Source: Sphagnum magellanicum
Lineage: Eukaryota > Streptophyta > Sphagnopsida > Sphagnales > Sphagnaceae
NCBI GenBank assembly: GCA_021904315.1
Contig: CM038916.1
Span: 8,211,065 to 8,275,064 of the forward strand
DNA length: 64,000 nucleotides
Direction: 5' to 3'
Of the stretch, positions 27,535 through 38,225 are shown one piece after another; position 1 is the stretch's first letter; the number at the start of each line of letters is the position of its first letter. Below the pieces are notes generated by a model. It saw only the letters and a list, made by a program, of their open reading frames with translations. It searched no databases and was not told the DNA's origin. The position numbers and the translations under genes were made by a program.

Positions 27535-28149
27535 ACTCTCCGTTCCCCTCTCCTCCCCTCTCCTTCTTTCCCTATTGGGATGAATGTGGCCTGTGATGAG
27601 ATTGTTAGAAATGGGAGCCAGGGTTCTTTTTTTTTTTTTTAACCACCAATTTTGTGACATCCAGAATTTGGCTTGGCGAGTTTTCACCAAAATATTTAGG
27701 AAAATTAGTAGTCTAGGAAAATTTACTTACAAATTTTTTTATTTAATTTGTTTTTTCCAATTTTCCAATTTTTTCTTTTCCTTTAAAAGCAACAATTTTA
27801 TTTTGGGGAAAACGATTAGCTGAATTGAATTGTTTTGAGGAGTGATTAAAAAACTCAACATAAATTGTCACCATTTTTGGCCTAGCTTAACACCCCTTCA
27901 GTACAGGTCCCAAAGGGTTTCACCAATTAGTTTATGGTCACATCCTTGGTGTTTTCACAATACTTACTTAACTTGTCAAAGACCTATAAAGCTTTATTAA
28001 AAAACATGCCATAGATTAGGGAAATGTACAAAGGAATAAAATAAAGGAAAAGGAGAAGTGATAGGATGTGAAGTTTGCTCAAAGTAGTTGTTAAAATCTT
28101 TCCATGTCCATAACCGATTGCATGTGGAAGGTTGGCCATATTTACATGT
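27535..28149. other. DLH upstream region
   Basis: Upstream flank of the hydrolase gene, with T-rich stretches. No gene or clear element seen. Confidence 0.5.
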
Positions 28150-31100
28150 CAAAAATCAATGGCTTGCAATAGATCGGCCGTGGTGATGGGAGGTGTGTTT
28201 GGAAGGGGTGGAAGTCGGGAAGTAATTAAGTTTACATCTATTGCTCAACTTAATATGGAAGACATTTGTATCTTTGGTAATGTGATATAAACTTTTTGGT
28301 GAAGAAAAGTGACCAAGGTAGAAAGATGAAGGCCTTTTGTCGCCTTCAAGCTCCAAATGGCATTAACATAGTCATGTAAAAACATATCGACATGTTTGTG
28401 TAAGCAACCAAATATTTCAATTACTAAGGGGACGAATTGATCAATGGGGTGTCGGTTGCAATAATTCCTTTCCTTGGCTTGAGTTGCATCGGAGGCGACG
28501 AATCTTTGAGTTGCACAAGATCCAGGAAATAAATCCACTTGCGTTGGGTTGACCATGACAACGCCAACTAAGGTGCGAACGCCATCTTTAGTAAGCATAA
28601 TGTCAATTCGTCAACGAAAGGAGTTGAATGTGGTTGAAAAAAATGCATGTAATTGTTTTTATCTCACATGGAAACCAACATTTCACGCAATGGTGGTAAA
28701 AGTGTTACAAATTACATCATGGGTTTTACTGTGTTCGTTGCCATGAGCATAACATAAGAGGTGGATATCCATAAGTTTGATGGGATGTGTGCACACACAT
28801 CAAAAGATGCCTATAATTAAGGGATGGGGTAATCCAAATTGTGTATGAAAAACTAGGGAAGATAATTGAAAGGTTGAAAAGACTGGTCGAGCTATAAACC
28901 AAACGCTTGCCCTTGGGCCAGAACATGATAAAATTCGGGCATGATGGGCTTTAGATGTTTCGTCGGAAAGCATGCTGGAAAGGGTATGATGGTGAAGATG
29001 TTCTGAGATGGAATCTTGAAGTTGAACCATTTGTTGCCCTATGAATTGTTCAAATGGAGGAAAACACGCATGAGCTGGGGGTGGTAGAAAATCACATACC
29101 ACCTTGAGGTGTTGCTAGAAAGGAAATGTGTTATTGTTGATTCATGTTAAGGCTCAAGAAGGATGAGATGTTGATCAACCATAAACCTAGCAACTATGAT
29201 TGAAATGACAAAGGCCCAATTCCCTAAATAAGTTGTTAGGGCGATGGTGGATGTCGATATGAGCCCGATGCCGTCGAAAGTTATTGGGAGGGAGGCTTGT
29301 TTACGAGCTAAAAGTCCTTCTAGGTTATCAAAGGATCTTGGAACCAAAAGGCGTCCATACACTTGAAGGAGGAAAAAGTTAAAGGAAATAAAGGTCTTTA
29401 TGAAGGTGGAAGATGGAGGTGTGCATCATAAAAGATATGATGGGTGTTGCATGAAACAATGAATTAGAATTCCAAAGGCCACATGAACATCACCCATTCT
29501 AGGGAGAAGGCCCACATGTTGAACATCCTCTTGTAGGGCATCTTTGATGAAGGATGATGTGAAAGTAATGTGCCCAACGAAACCCCCAAGACTCTAATTC
29601 CTTTGGATGAAGTGGTAAACTGGGATGGGGTGTTGAAGTCTAGTGGCAAGCTAGAGGGTGACCATGCAAGGTTAGATACAAAGACTTATTGCATGGAGTT
29701 CGGTCTGGAAATGTTCATAGGTAGATGATACAATTGAAAGGGGACTTATGATGTGAATGTCATTTATAATGGATGGAAATAAATAAGAAGCAAAATGATT
29801 AGTTGTAGAACATAAAACCCTAAACTGGGCTAAAGAGAATAGTGCCTGCCCCAAGGATCACTTTAATGAATCCCCATGATAAATGGGATGATTGTGACAT
29901 CACCTTCATAATTACGATGACTATAAAACAAAGGAGATTTAAATGCATATAATGAACGAACAAAGGGGATGAATTGTATGATGTCCCCACTTGTTGCACG
30001 AAGTTTTTGAAATATGACCCCTTTTGACATTGAATTGAAGGCGTTTGCCACGTCTAATTGAAAAAAAACCTAGTCAAGGTGAAAGTTCAGGGTGCACTTG
30101 ATGCCATGGATTACTACTTCACAACCACCCTTAATTGCAACTCTAAATTGGTGTGGGGAAAAATGTGTTGCAAAAGCTTCATGAAATTAAAAACATAAAG
30201 CGCGACTTGTGAATCAATATAATGTTTCCCCTACTGTAATGGGACAAACTCCATTTGAAGGTTTGGTCATGGTTAAAACGCACGTCGTTCCAACAGGACC
30301 TATGCAATTTGAGGTGGAATCTGACCCTATGTAATATGAAAAGAAAGTTGGAACAACTAAAGGAATCCACTCACTAAATCTTCAAGGTGAAAACAATCTT
30401 GAGGGTGTTTAAAAACCATCCCAAAAAGGACCACTTGCCTTTTGTTAACACGGAATGCATTAGAACGCTAATTTGAAAGAATAGGAAGAAAGCTCAAGGT
30501 CCTGGTTTGGCTCGTAGACTTCAAGGAAAAGTGGGAAATAACCATCTAATTCGAAGTGTAATGTGGTGAGAGCTAAGGTGGTGTTAGAGGACGTGGATGC
30601 AAGAAAAAATGGTGCCAAAGCGCAAATTGCCTAAAAGTATTCCCCTCCATGACCAAGGGTTAAACTATGGAGTAAGTGTTTGTGAGTTGGAAGATCTTGT
30701 TTGGGGAAAGGGATTGAGTTCAAATTGGTCAGCAAAGCTTAGGCCCACAAAAAAACTCTCCTTGCAAGTTTTCCCAATCACTTGCTAGAAAGTGCTTGAA
30801 TCAAATCCATGTTTCTTTATGCCCTATCACCCCGCCCCACCATGAAGGGGCAAATTGAGACACCATTGGGGTAGCAAAAAAAACAAGTGTTAAATTGCCA
30901 CATCATAAGGGTCCTACGCTAACTTATCCAATGGAAAAAGAATTGCCATTTGTACATCATGTCATAAAATAATGGGGATGCGGTTATACAAATGAAGACG
31001 ACAAAAGCCCAAATGAAAGGACCTGAGGACATCTAATGTTGAAAACCAAGTCCAAGTTGATGCTAGTGGAGTGGGAATAAGGGAAGGTATTGGGCTAGGA

Positions 31101-31371
31101 TGATCATAAAGGTTTGGATTGGATGAATTATATGTTTGACAGGAATGCTGATGATGAACTTACCTTTGACTGGTAAATTGACACCCATAGGTGGGACACA
31201 AGACTTTAAATGGAAGTTGAAGGTGTGTTGAAGAAATGGGGGTGGGTTGGGGTAATGATCATAGCCAACTATAAGGACCAATAGAATGGGAAGGGGAAAA
31301 TGTTTTAGTTGTGCATAATCGAAGGGGTTTGGAAAAGTTGGTTGGGACCCCTCATCTCATGAAAAGTTGGG
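28150..31371 (-). mobile_element. Degraded non-LTR retrotransposon (reverse transcriptase region)
   Basis: Read on the minus strand, scattered frames add up to one decayed protein. In order: VANAFNSMSKGVIFQKL near 30,050, then a GDPLG-type turn followed by ALFSLAQFRVL near 29,840, then a decayed catalytic loop INDIHIISP where YxDD or xADD would be expected. Next come FDNLEGLLARKQASLPITF near 29,300 and VWFIARPVFSTFQLSS near 28,890. Near 28,590 is LTKDGVRTLVGVVMVNP, then QFVPLVIEIFGCLHKHVDMF. The QGDPLG and ADD-like motifs are those of non-LTR reverse transcriptases. The downstream D...DVV-like segment recalls the restriction-like endonuclease found after RT in R2-type elements (inference). 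Many stops and frameshifts make it inactive. The sequence between 30,150 and 31,371 shows no recognisable domain. Confidence 0.6.
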
Positions 31372-31490
31372 TGATGCACCCCTAAGCTCCTTGATGGATT
31401 TAGTTTTGAGTCCAAAGAAGAAAAGATAATGGAAGGAAAAGGAGTTGGGGCACATTCCTTGGCTCGTAACACTTTGGGGGTGAAGGGCAT
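31372..31490 (-). mobile_element. LTR copy C, 3' end (split part)
   Basis: On the minus strand this reads ATGCCCTTCACCCCC ... ATCAAGGAGCTTAGGGG, ending TGCATCA. It aligns with the last 120 bases of LTR copy D and with copy 0. The remainder of the same LTR lies at 38,226-39,015, on the other side of chromovirus copy A. No primer-binding site follows, so copy C is probably a solo LTR. Confidence 0.7.
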
Positions 31491-32310
31491 TGTCGCAACC
31501 CCACTTTGGCCAAGTGTGGGGGTGAAGCCCAACACTTGGAAAAGTTGGAGGTTGGGAATCTTTCGGGACTCCCGAATGTTTAGAGCTCGACAACAAGGGG
31601 CAAAACACCTCGCCTTGAGGTGTTCTTGGTGTCATTGGAAAGGTCTTGAAACGTAAATATCGAAAATGCCCTCGCATGGGCAATTCGGACATCTGCAGCC
31701 CAAGTTATGGGCAAAAGAAGGGCCGGGAGTCAAACTGGCAGTTTGACTCCCGACCACTAAAAGTCGGGAATCGACCTCTTCCCGACGTTCGATTTGAGCG
31801 TGCGACATGGCGTTGGAAAGATCTCGACAAGGGGTACAACTTTGGTTCAGACTTCGTCGCGATCCAACTCCGCAGTCAGGAGTTATGGCGATTCAAAGTT
31901 CCGGGAGTCCCGCCGGGACAATTTCGGGACTCCATTTCGGGAGTCTCGGGAATTTGTGCCATTCGGATGTAGCCTCCGCGACCGGCCGCAGAGAATACTA
32001 TATGGGGGAAGGTGGTGGCTTCCCCCGAGTCCGGGCCGTGGTGAGTCTTGTGTGTCCAAGTGCCCGTGGCAAGTCCCAACACCAAAGGGTGTCCCGAATG
32101 CTAAACTAACCCGATTTGGTTGGTTTTTGGATGCAGATTCACACGAGCTAATCTAGTCCGTCTTCCTAGTCTAACCCCGGGGCTCCCAACTCGACCCTCT
32201 ACCCCTTTCTAGAGTTGGAAGCCGGGAGCGTGCTACCAAGTTCAACTTTCCGCAACTTGACTTTGTGAAACCCTCAAGTGGGTTTCACCCCGTGACTTGG
32301 GAGCGCGTCA
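31491..32310 (+). repeat. 5' LTR of copy A
   Basis: Starts TGTCGCAACC and ends GCGCGTCA, two bases before the primer-binding site, about 820 bp. It contains a TATA-like CTATAT at 31,998 directly followed by a hairpin (32,004-32,026). Matching sequence returns at 37,614. Confidence 0.9.
31998..32026 (+). promoter_or_regulatory. LTR TATA box plus GGGGGAAG/CTTCCCCC hairpin
   Basis: CTATAT is followed by GGGGGAAG, loop GTGGTGG and CTTCCCCC, a perfect 8-bp stem. The same TATA-hairpin block recurs at 38,122-38,149 (A 3' LTR), 53,307-53,335 (B) and 40,851-40,878 (D, TATAAG form). It recurs imperfectly in C near 38,385-38,412. By position it is probably the core promoter and the start of the transcript. 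Confidence 0.65.
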
Positions 32311-32312
32311 CG

Positions 32313-32324
32313 TGGTATCAGAGC
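32313..32324 (+). other. Primer-binding site, initiator Met tRNA type (copy A)
   Basis: TGGTATCAGAGC lies two bases after the LTR end. This is the plant initiator-methionine tRNA complement used by many plant LTR retrotransposons. Confidence 0.9.
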
Positions 32325-32353
32325 AAGTGGTGAAGCTCACTTCTTGGGTTGGA

Positions 32354-33165
32354 ATGGTTCCCAAAAAGAACCGTAAGCAAGCCTCCGAAACTAGGCCCGA
32401 GGAGCCCGCCGAGGACCAAGTAGCCCCACTGGAATCCATTGGTGAGGAGGAACCAAGGCTCCGGGAGGACCAAGATGAGCCCAAAAGCGAGGAGGAGCCA
32501 AGGAGCTCGGTCCTATTCACCCAAGAGCAACTTGAAGTACTTTTCAAGATGGGGAGGCCCGACTTCAGTGAGTTGGTGGCGGCCCTCAAAACGGGAGCCG
32601 CCAAGGGTGAAAGGTTTCAACCGGCCAGGCCCGGGAACTTCGATGGTGCCCGCGACCGCAAGGTTGTGGATGCTTGGCTTGCGGAGATGGATGACTACTT
32701 GCATGCCGCCAAGGTTGGCCGGCATTCCGCCGTGGAGCTTGCCCAATCCTACTTAAAAGGCTATGCCGCCACATGGTGGAGGACGGTGAGACAAAACGAG
32801 GGCAAGGACCATGGCTATACGTGGGAGTTTTTCAAGGATCGCATTGAGGCGGAATTCATTCCGAGGAACTCCGACTACATTTCTAGGTGCAAACTTCGTG
32901 ACCTTGTGAATGCCACAAATGAGAACTTGAGGCAATATGTGAGGGCTTATTCCGAACTCATGTTGGAGGTTTGACACATGCACGAGATGGACCGTGTGTG
33001 CCAATTCGTGATGGGGCTTCCAACTTGGGCCAAGCTAAAGCTTGAGGAGAGTTGGCTCGCCTCATTATCCGAAGCCATCACGAAAGTGGAGAACTTCTTG
33101 GATGTGGGACGGAGTGACAAATCCGGGTTCAAGAAGGACAACAAGTTCCTTCACAAGGAACCCAA
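32354..33165 (+). pseudogene. gag of copy A, with nonsense codon and frameshift
   Basis: The start at 32,354 (MVPKKNRKQ) matches the start of copy B (MAPKKNRKQ). The capsid-type segment runs through LAEMDDYLHAAKVG and YLKGYAATWWRTVRQ to RQYVRAYSELMLEV. There a TGA at 32,972 replaces an Arg codon that copy B keeps as CGG. The same frame then resumes at 32,975. Near 33,160 copy A has one extra C relative to B, which moves the zinc knuckle and pol into another frame. Both lesions would block a normal Gag-Pol product. Confidence 0.85.
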
Positions 33166-36100
33166 GGCATGAAGGGGAATGGAACCGGGGGCAAGGTAGC
33201 CCAACCAAGGATAAGCCCAAAACATTTCAAGGCTCGGGGTTCAAACCTAAAGGAAGTTTTGTAAACAAGGGGGCTCCCTCCAAAGGGAACCAACCCAAGG
33301 GAGACTTTGGAGCAAAGCCCAAGGGGGCATGCTTCAATTGCAATGAAGTGGGGCATTACTCCAAAGATTGCCCCAAGTCCAAATCGGGTGTTGGGAGCTC
33401 CAAGGTACTTGCTCTCAATGCCATTCTAGCCCAAAAGGAATGCAACCGACTTATCTTCTTAAAAGGGAAGATTTCTAAGCGGGATCTCTTATGTCTTTTA
33501 GACACAGGGGTTTCTCACAACTTCATAACTCGGGAGAGCGCCGAAAGGATGGAGCTCCACTTGGAGGAGCTCAAGGCACCCATTGAGGTGCACTTTGCAG
33601 ATGGAGTCCCCCATCCAACTACATTACAAACAAAGGAAGTCCCTCTCCAATTGGGAAATTGGAGAGGAAAGGTGGACTTGTTAGTTTCCACCTTGGGTGG
33701 AACGGATTGTGTTTTGGGAATGGAGTTCATCACCCAAAACAATGTGCTCATAGAAGGGCACAATAGATTAGTGAGGATCCCATCTAAAAGTGGGATTGTT
33801 AAGGTGAAGGCACATGAGTTGCCTTGTGTGGGTGGGCCAACCATCCACTTCATGGTAGGAAAAGCTTGGGAAAAAAAATGCGTGGGAAGTTTTGGCATGA
33901 TGTGTGTCATGCGGGTGTTGGATGAGTATGAGCCCAAGGAAGCCACCAAGTTGGTGACTTCCGCCAAGTGCATAAGGCGAGTTTTGGAAGAGTTCCCGGA
34001 TGTGATGCTCGAAGACTTGCCCGAAGACTTGCCCCCGAGAAGACGTGTTGATCATGCGATTGAAGTGATGCCGGGAGTGGAACCTCCCGCCAAGGCCCCA
34101 TACCGAATGAGCCATGAGGAGTTGAAAGAGTTAAAGGTTCAACTCGAAGAACTCCTCGCCAAAGGTTACATCAAACCAAGTAAGTCGCCATATGGGGCAC
34201 CCGTCCTTTTTGTTCACAAGAAGGATGGGACCTTGAGGATGTGTGTTGATTATAGAGCACTCAACAAGGCAACGGTGAAAAATCGATATCCTTTACTTCG
34301 CATCGATGATCTCTTTGATCATCTCTCGGGAGCCAAGGTTTTTAGTAGAATTGATCTACGTTCGGGGTATTACCAAATAAAGATCAAAGAAGGGGACGAA
34401 GAAAAGACCGCTTGCCACACAAGGTATGGCTCATACGAGTTTTTGGTGATGCCTTTCGGGCTCACCAATGCACCCGCCACATTTTGCACTCTCATGAATG
34501 ACATTTTCCGAGAATGGCTTGATGATTTTGTGGTCGTCTACATAGACAACATTTTGATTTATAGTAGCTCCATGGAGGAGCATGCGGAGCACCTTCGCAA
34601 GGTGTTCCAAAGGCTAAGGGAAAATAAGTTGTATGCGAAGCTCGAGAAGTGCGAATTTGGGGTGACGGAAGTTGACTTTTTGGGGCATAGGATAACTCAA
34701 GAGGGCTTGGTGATGGATGATCACAAGGTCAAGGCAATTTTGGATTGGGAGCCGCCAAAGTCGGTTCCCGCCTTGAGATCCTTTTTAGGATTGGCATCCT
34801 ACTATCGCAAGTTCATAAAGAACTTTGCGAAAGTGGGAGCCCCTTTGACAAACCTCTTGAAGAAGTCCGCCGTCACCTATGATTGGGATGAAGCGTGCGA
34901 CGAAGCCTTTGAAGCATTGAAGGGCATTTTGGTGAAGGCGCCGGTGTTAAAGTTGCCCGACTTTGACAAGGACTTTGAAATCCATTCCGACGCCTCCGAC
35001 TTTGCAATTGGGGGTGTCATAGTGCAAGATGGAAGACCGGTGGCCTTTGAAAGCAAGAAGTTGAGTGAGACGGAGAGAAGGTGGCCAACCCACGAAAAGG
35101 AAATGTGGGCGGTCATACATTGCCTCAAGACTTGGGGCCATTACATAGGCTCCAAAGATGTGGTGGTGTGGACCGACAACGTGACCTTGAAGTACTTCTC
35201 CACTCAACCCAAGTTGTCATCGAAGCAAGTAAGGTGGCAAGACACATTGGCCTTGTTCAATGTGGACATCCGGCACAAGCCCGGAAAGGAGAACATAGTC
35301 CCCGATGCCTTGAGCCGAAAACACCAACTTAGAATGGTGTGTGTGGGAGAGTCGGAACTTCAAAAGGAAGCTAGACTAGCGAGTCACAGGGTTGCTTTTG
35401 CCAAGGAGGCGAGGCAAAGCATCCAAAATGGAGCCAAGTCCCACTTCCATTTGCGAAATGGATTATTGTGGTACAAGCAAAATCGACTCTATGTGCCGGA
35501 AGGGAAAATTAGGGACACACTTTTGAAGGAATGTCATGATGGACCGCTTGCGGGCCATGGCGGTGCAAAGTGCACCACAACATTCCTAAAGAAGTCCTAC
35601 TATTGGCCCAACTTGAAGCTTGATGCGGAAGAGTATGTGAAGACTTGTTTGGTTTGTCAACAAAACCGAACTCTTAACAAGAAGCAAGCGGGTTTGTTAC
35701 AACCTTTACCAATTCCGGAAGGGCCGTGGGAAAGTGTGTCAATGGACTTCATGGTGAGTTTGCCCCCTTCCAAGGGGTTTGATGCCATCATGGTTGTGGT
35801 GGATCGATTTAGTAAGATGGCACACTTCATCCCCACAAAAGATGAAGCCACGGCTCAAGAGACGGGAAGGTTGTTCTTCTCCCACATTTTCAAGCATCAT
35901 GGCCTTCCAAAGGACATAGTGTCGGATCGAGACCCGAAGTTTACAAGTAAGTTTTGGCGGGCCTTGTGGAAGCGAATGGGGTTGGAACTCAAGATGAGCA
36001 CTTCGTTCCGTCCCCAAACCGATGGGCAAACCGAAAGGGTCAACTTGGTGATCCAACAATTCCTAAGGAATTATGTGGCGGCGGATCAACAAGATTGGGT

Positions 36101-36827
36101 GGACCATTTGGAGTTAGCTGAGTTTTGTTACAACAACTCGGCACACTTCGCAACGGGGTCCACTCCATTCCAAATGGTGACAGGCAAGTCACCAATTGTG
36201 CCCATGACTTGGGCATCACAAGGACAAACTCCAAGTGATGCAAGTGAAGAAGTGCCAATGGTCACACAACTTGATGAAGAGAGGCGGCGCCTTTGGGAGT
36301 TGGCAAAGGCCAACTTGGAGAAGGCGCACAAAAGGTACAAGGATTTTGCGGACAAGTCCCGACGAGAGGTGAAATTCCAAGTGGGAGACGAGGTGTGGTT
36401 GAACATCAAGAACTTCCGATTACCCGAAGGATTAAGTCATAAGTTCTTGGGCCCATATGCGGGTCCATTTAAAGTGTTGGAAAAGAAACTTTCCGACACT
36501 TATAAGTTAGAACTACCGGAAAATCTTAGAGTTCATCCCACATTTCATGTTTCTTTCTTGAAGCCGATCGCCCGTGATGCCTCAAGGCCTAATCGAGAGC
36601 ACACCTCAAGGCCTCCACCGGACTTGGTTCATAATGAACCAGAGTTTGAGGTAGAGGTCGTGCTCAAATCAAGGCAATTTAGAGGACGAGAGCGGGAATA
36701 CTTAGTCAAGTGGAAGGGATACCATGCAATAGAGGCTTCTTGGGTGAATGAATCCGACATGGAACATGCCCAAGAAGCCATAGAAGAATTCCACACAAGA
36801 CCGGCAAAGAAAAGACGTAGAGCGTGA
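33165..36827 (+). CDS. Chromovirus Gag C-terminus and Pol polyprotein (copy A)
   Basis: The open frame formally starts at 33,042, but its first 41 or so residues are out-of-frame gag; true coding resumes near 33,165. Order: zinc knuckle [14 protein letters not shown]; aspartic protease with [10 protein letters not shown]; reverse transcriptase with [28 protein letters not shown] and [12 protein letters not shown]. RNase H follows with [24 protein letters not shown] and WTDN. Integrase has the HHCC finger ([10 protein letters not shown] ... CLVCQQ) and DDE residues in [17 protein letters not shown] and TDGQTERVN. The C-terminal chromodomain is [18 protein letters not shown]. The RT catalytic box is YIDN instead of the usual YxDD, also seen in copy B. 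From 33,165 the frame is open to the stop at 36,827. Confidence 0.93.
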   Translation, partial: RHEGEWNRGQGSPTKDKPKTFQGSGFKPKGSFVNKGAPSKGNQPKGDFGAKPKGACFNCNEVGHYSKDCPKSKSGVGSSKVLALNAILAQKECNRLIFLKGKISKRDLLCLLDTGVSHNFITRESAERMELHLEELKAPIEVHFADGVPHPTTLQTKEVPLQLGNWRGKVDLLVSTLGGTDCVLGMEFITQNNVLIEGHNRLVRIPSKSGIVKVKAHELPCVGGPTIHFMVGKAWEKKCVGSFGMMCVMRVLDEYEPKEATKLVTSAKCIRRVLEEFPDVMLEDLPEDLPPRRRVDHAIEVMPGVEPPAKAPYRMSHEELKELKVQLEELLAKGYIKPSKSPYGAPVLFVHKKDGTLRMCVDYRALNKATVKNRYPLLRIDDLFDHLSGAKVFSRIDLRSGYYQIKIKEGDEEKTACHTRYGSYEFLVMPFGLTNAPATFCTLMNDIFREWLDDFVVVYIDNILIYSSSMEEHAEHLRKVFQRLRENKLYAKLEKCEFGVTEVDFLGHRITQEGLVMDDHKVKAILDWEPPKSVPALRSFLGLASYYRKFIKNFAKVGAPLTNLLKKSAVTYDWDEACDEAFEALKGILVKAPVLKLPDFDKDFEIHSDASDFAIGGVIVQDGRPVAFESKKLSETERRWPTHEKEMWAVIHCLKTWGHYIGSKDVVVWTDNVTLKYFSTQPKLSSKQVRWQDTLALFNVDIRHKPGKENIVPDALSRKHQLRMVCVGESELQKEARLASHRVAFAKEARQSIQNGAKSHFHLRNGLLWYKQNRLYVPEGKIRDTLLKECHDGPLAGHGGAKCTTTFLKKSYYWPNLKLDAEEYVKTCLVCQQNRTLNKKQAGLLQPLPIPEGPWESVSMDFMVSLPPSKGFDAIMVVVDRFSKMAHFIPTKDEATAQETGRLFFSHIFKHHGLPKDIVSDRDPKFTSKFWRALWKRMGLELKMSTSFRPQTDGQTERVNLVIQQFLRNYVAADQQDWVDHLELAEFCYNNSAHFATGSTPFQMVTGKSPIVPMTWASQGQTPSDASEEVPMVTQLDEERRRLWELAKANLEKAHKRYKDFADKSRREVKFQVGDEVWLNIKNFRLPEGLSHKFLGPYAGPFKVLEKKLSDTYKLELPENLRVHPTFHVSFLKPIARDASRPNREHTSRPPPDLVHNEPEFEVEVVLKSRQFRGREREYLVKWKGYHAIEASWVNESDMEHAQEAIEEFHTRPAKKRRRA

Positions 36828-37613
36828 TGAGGAGATCACCTTTCTTTTTGAGGGGGAGAGTTTCATAAAATGTACCACATCAAGTTGCAAGTGAAATAAA
36901 AAGGGCATTAAAACTTCCAAGAGATTGTATCACGACAAATTTGTATAAGGCAAATAGAGTTGTAAAGTGGCATGGGACAAATGGAACTATTTCGCGTAGG
37001 CCCAAATCAAAATCGGACTCCTCCTTGGGGTTGAGGAAACTTGGCCCCGAGAGAGGAGGCAAGCAAGGTGAGCTTGCGGGGACATGCACATGCCTTAAGT
37101 GCATCTCGAAGGGTTGGTTGGTAGTGTGGCCAACGCGGGGAATCATGACCCCGCTCACATACTTTAAGTGTAGTTTGGGACTTGGGTTTGGCAAACCCAA
37201 ATGTTGCTTCTCGTACCTTGATAAACAAACCTTTTAGTTAAGGCTTGGTTGTTGTGACCAAGGCGCGAGATAGGAAAAAGGAGTCATGTCAAATAGCTTA
37301 GGTCAAGAGTACACTTGACTTAAGTCTTCATGAGGGGAAGAAATGGAAGAAAGTTCCTCCCAAATGAGGGCTTCGTCAATTAGGCTAGTTTAGTCTTTTG
37401 ACGAAGCATGGGAAGAGGGTTTTCCACAAGACCCTCTTGGACTTGTCAAGAAAGTGTTGAAATCTTGGGGACGCCTAAGTTAGCTTGAGACAAGGTCCAT
37501 GCCGTAAAAGTCAACAAATGGCCAAGGATCCAAAATGAAGCAATTGCAATTGTGCGAAGGAAAATTCTAAGTGTCAATGAGGACATTGACCTCTTTCTTC
37601 TAGTGGGGGAGAG
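36828..37613 (+). other. 3' non-coding part and polypurine tract of copy A
   Basis: About 790 bases without a gene between the chromodomain stop and the 3' LTR. The plus-strand primer is the purine tract TGGGGGAGAG at 37,604-37,613, directly before TGTCGCAACC. A near copy, GAGGGGGAGAG, lies only about 20 bases after the pol stop (36,850-36,860), so there may be a second or relic polypurine tract. Confidence 0.75.
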
Positions 37614-38225
37614 TGTCGCAACCCCACTTTGGCCAAGTGTGGGGGTGAAGCCCAACACTTGGAAAAGTTGGAGGTTGGGAATCTTTCGGGACTCCCGAAT
37701 GTTTGGAGCTCGACAGCAAGGGGCAAAACACCTCGCCTTGAGGTGTTCTTGGTGTCATTGGAAAGGTCTTGAAACTTAGATATCGAAAATGCCCTCGCAT
37801 GGGCAATTCGGACATCTGCAGCCCAAGTTATGGGCAAAAGAAGGGCCGGGAGTCAAACTGGCAATTTGACTCTCGACCACTAAAAGTCCAGAATCGACCT
37901 CTTCCCGACGTCCGATTTGAGCGTGCGACATGGCGTTGGAAAGATCTCGACGAGGGCTACAACTTTGGTTTAGACCTCGTCGCGATCCAACTCCGCAGTC
38001 AGGAGTTATGGTGATTCAAAGTTCCGGGAGTCCCGCCGGGACAATTTCGAGACTCCATTTCGGGAGTCCCGGGAATTTGTGCCATTCGGATGTAGCCTCC
38101 GCGACCGGCCGCAGAGAATACTATATGGGGGAAGGTGGTGGCTTCCCCCGAGTCCGGGCCGTGGTGAGTCTTGTGTGTCCAAGTGCCCGTGGCAAGTCCC
38201 AACACCAAAGGGTGTCCCGAATGCT
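37614..38225 (+). repeat. 3' LTR of copy A, truncated
   Basis: Matches the 5' LTR from TGTCGCAACC for about 612 bp with around 16 substitutions, then stops at GAATGCT where the 5' LTR continues AAACTAACCC. The terminal 208 or so bases are missing and LTR copy C follows directly. Confidence 0.88.

Larger units (their letters stand above)
31491..38225 (+). mobile_element. Nearly complete Ty3/gypsy chromovirus (copy A)
   Basis: Order: 5' LTR, initiator-Met primer site, gag, protease, reverse transcriptase, RNase H, integrase, chromodomain, polypurine tract, 3' LTR. This order and the terminal chromodomain define the chromovirus lineage of plant Ty3/gypsy elements. The 3' LTR lacks its last 200 or so bases. 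Comparing the shared 612 bp of the two LTRs by eye I count about 16 substitutions, so the insertion is fairly recent. The element is not intact: gag has one nonsense codon and one frameshift. It inserted into LTR copy C. Confidence 0.93.

Noticed and set aside
31041..31490. The segment before chromovirus A as the 5' end of the non-LTR element
   Set aside because: Its part at 31,372-31,490 aligns with the ends of LTR copies D and 0, so it is the end of LTR copy C and not coding sequence of the non-LTR element.
33042..33165. ATG at 33,042 as the start of a pol protein
   Set aside because: The first 41 or so residues are a different reading frame of gag, as shown by copy B, where the same DNA encodes gag in another frame. 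True homology begins near 33,165.
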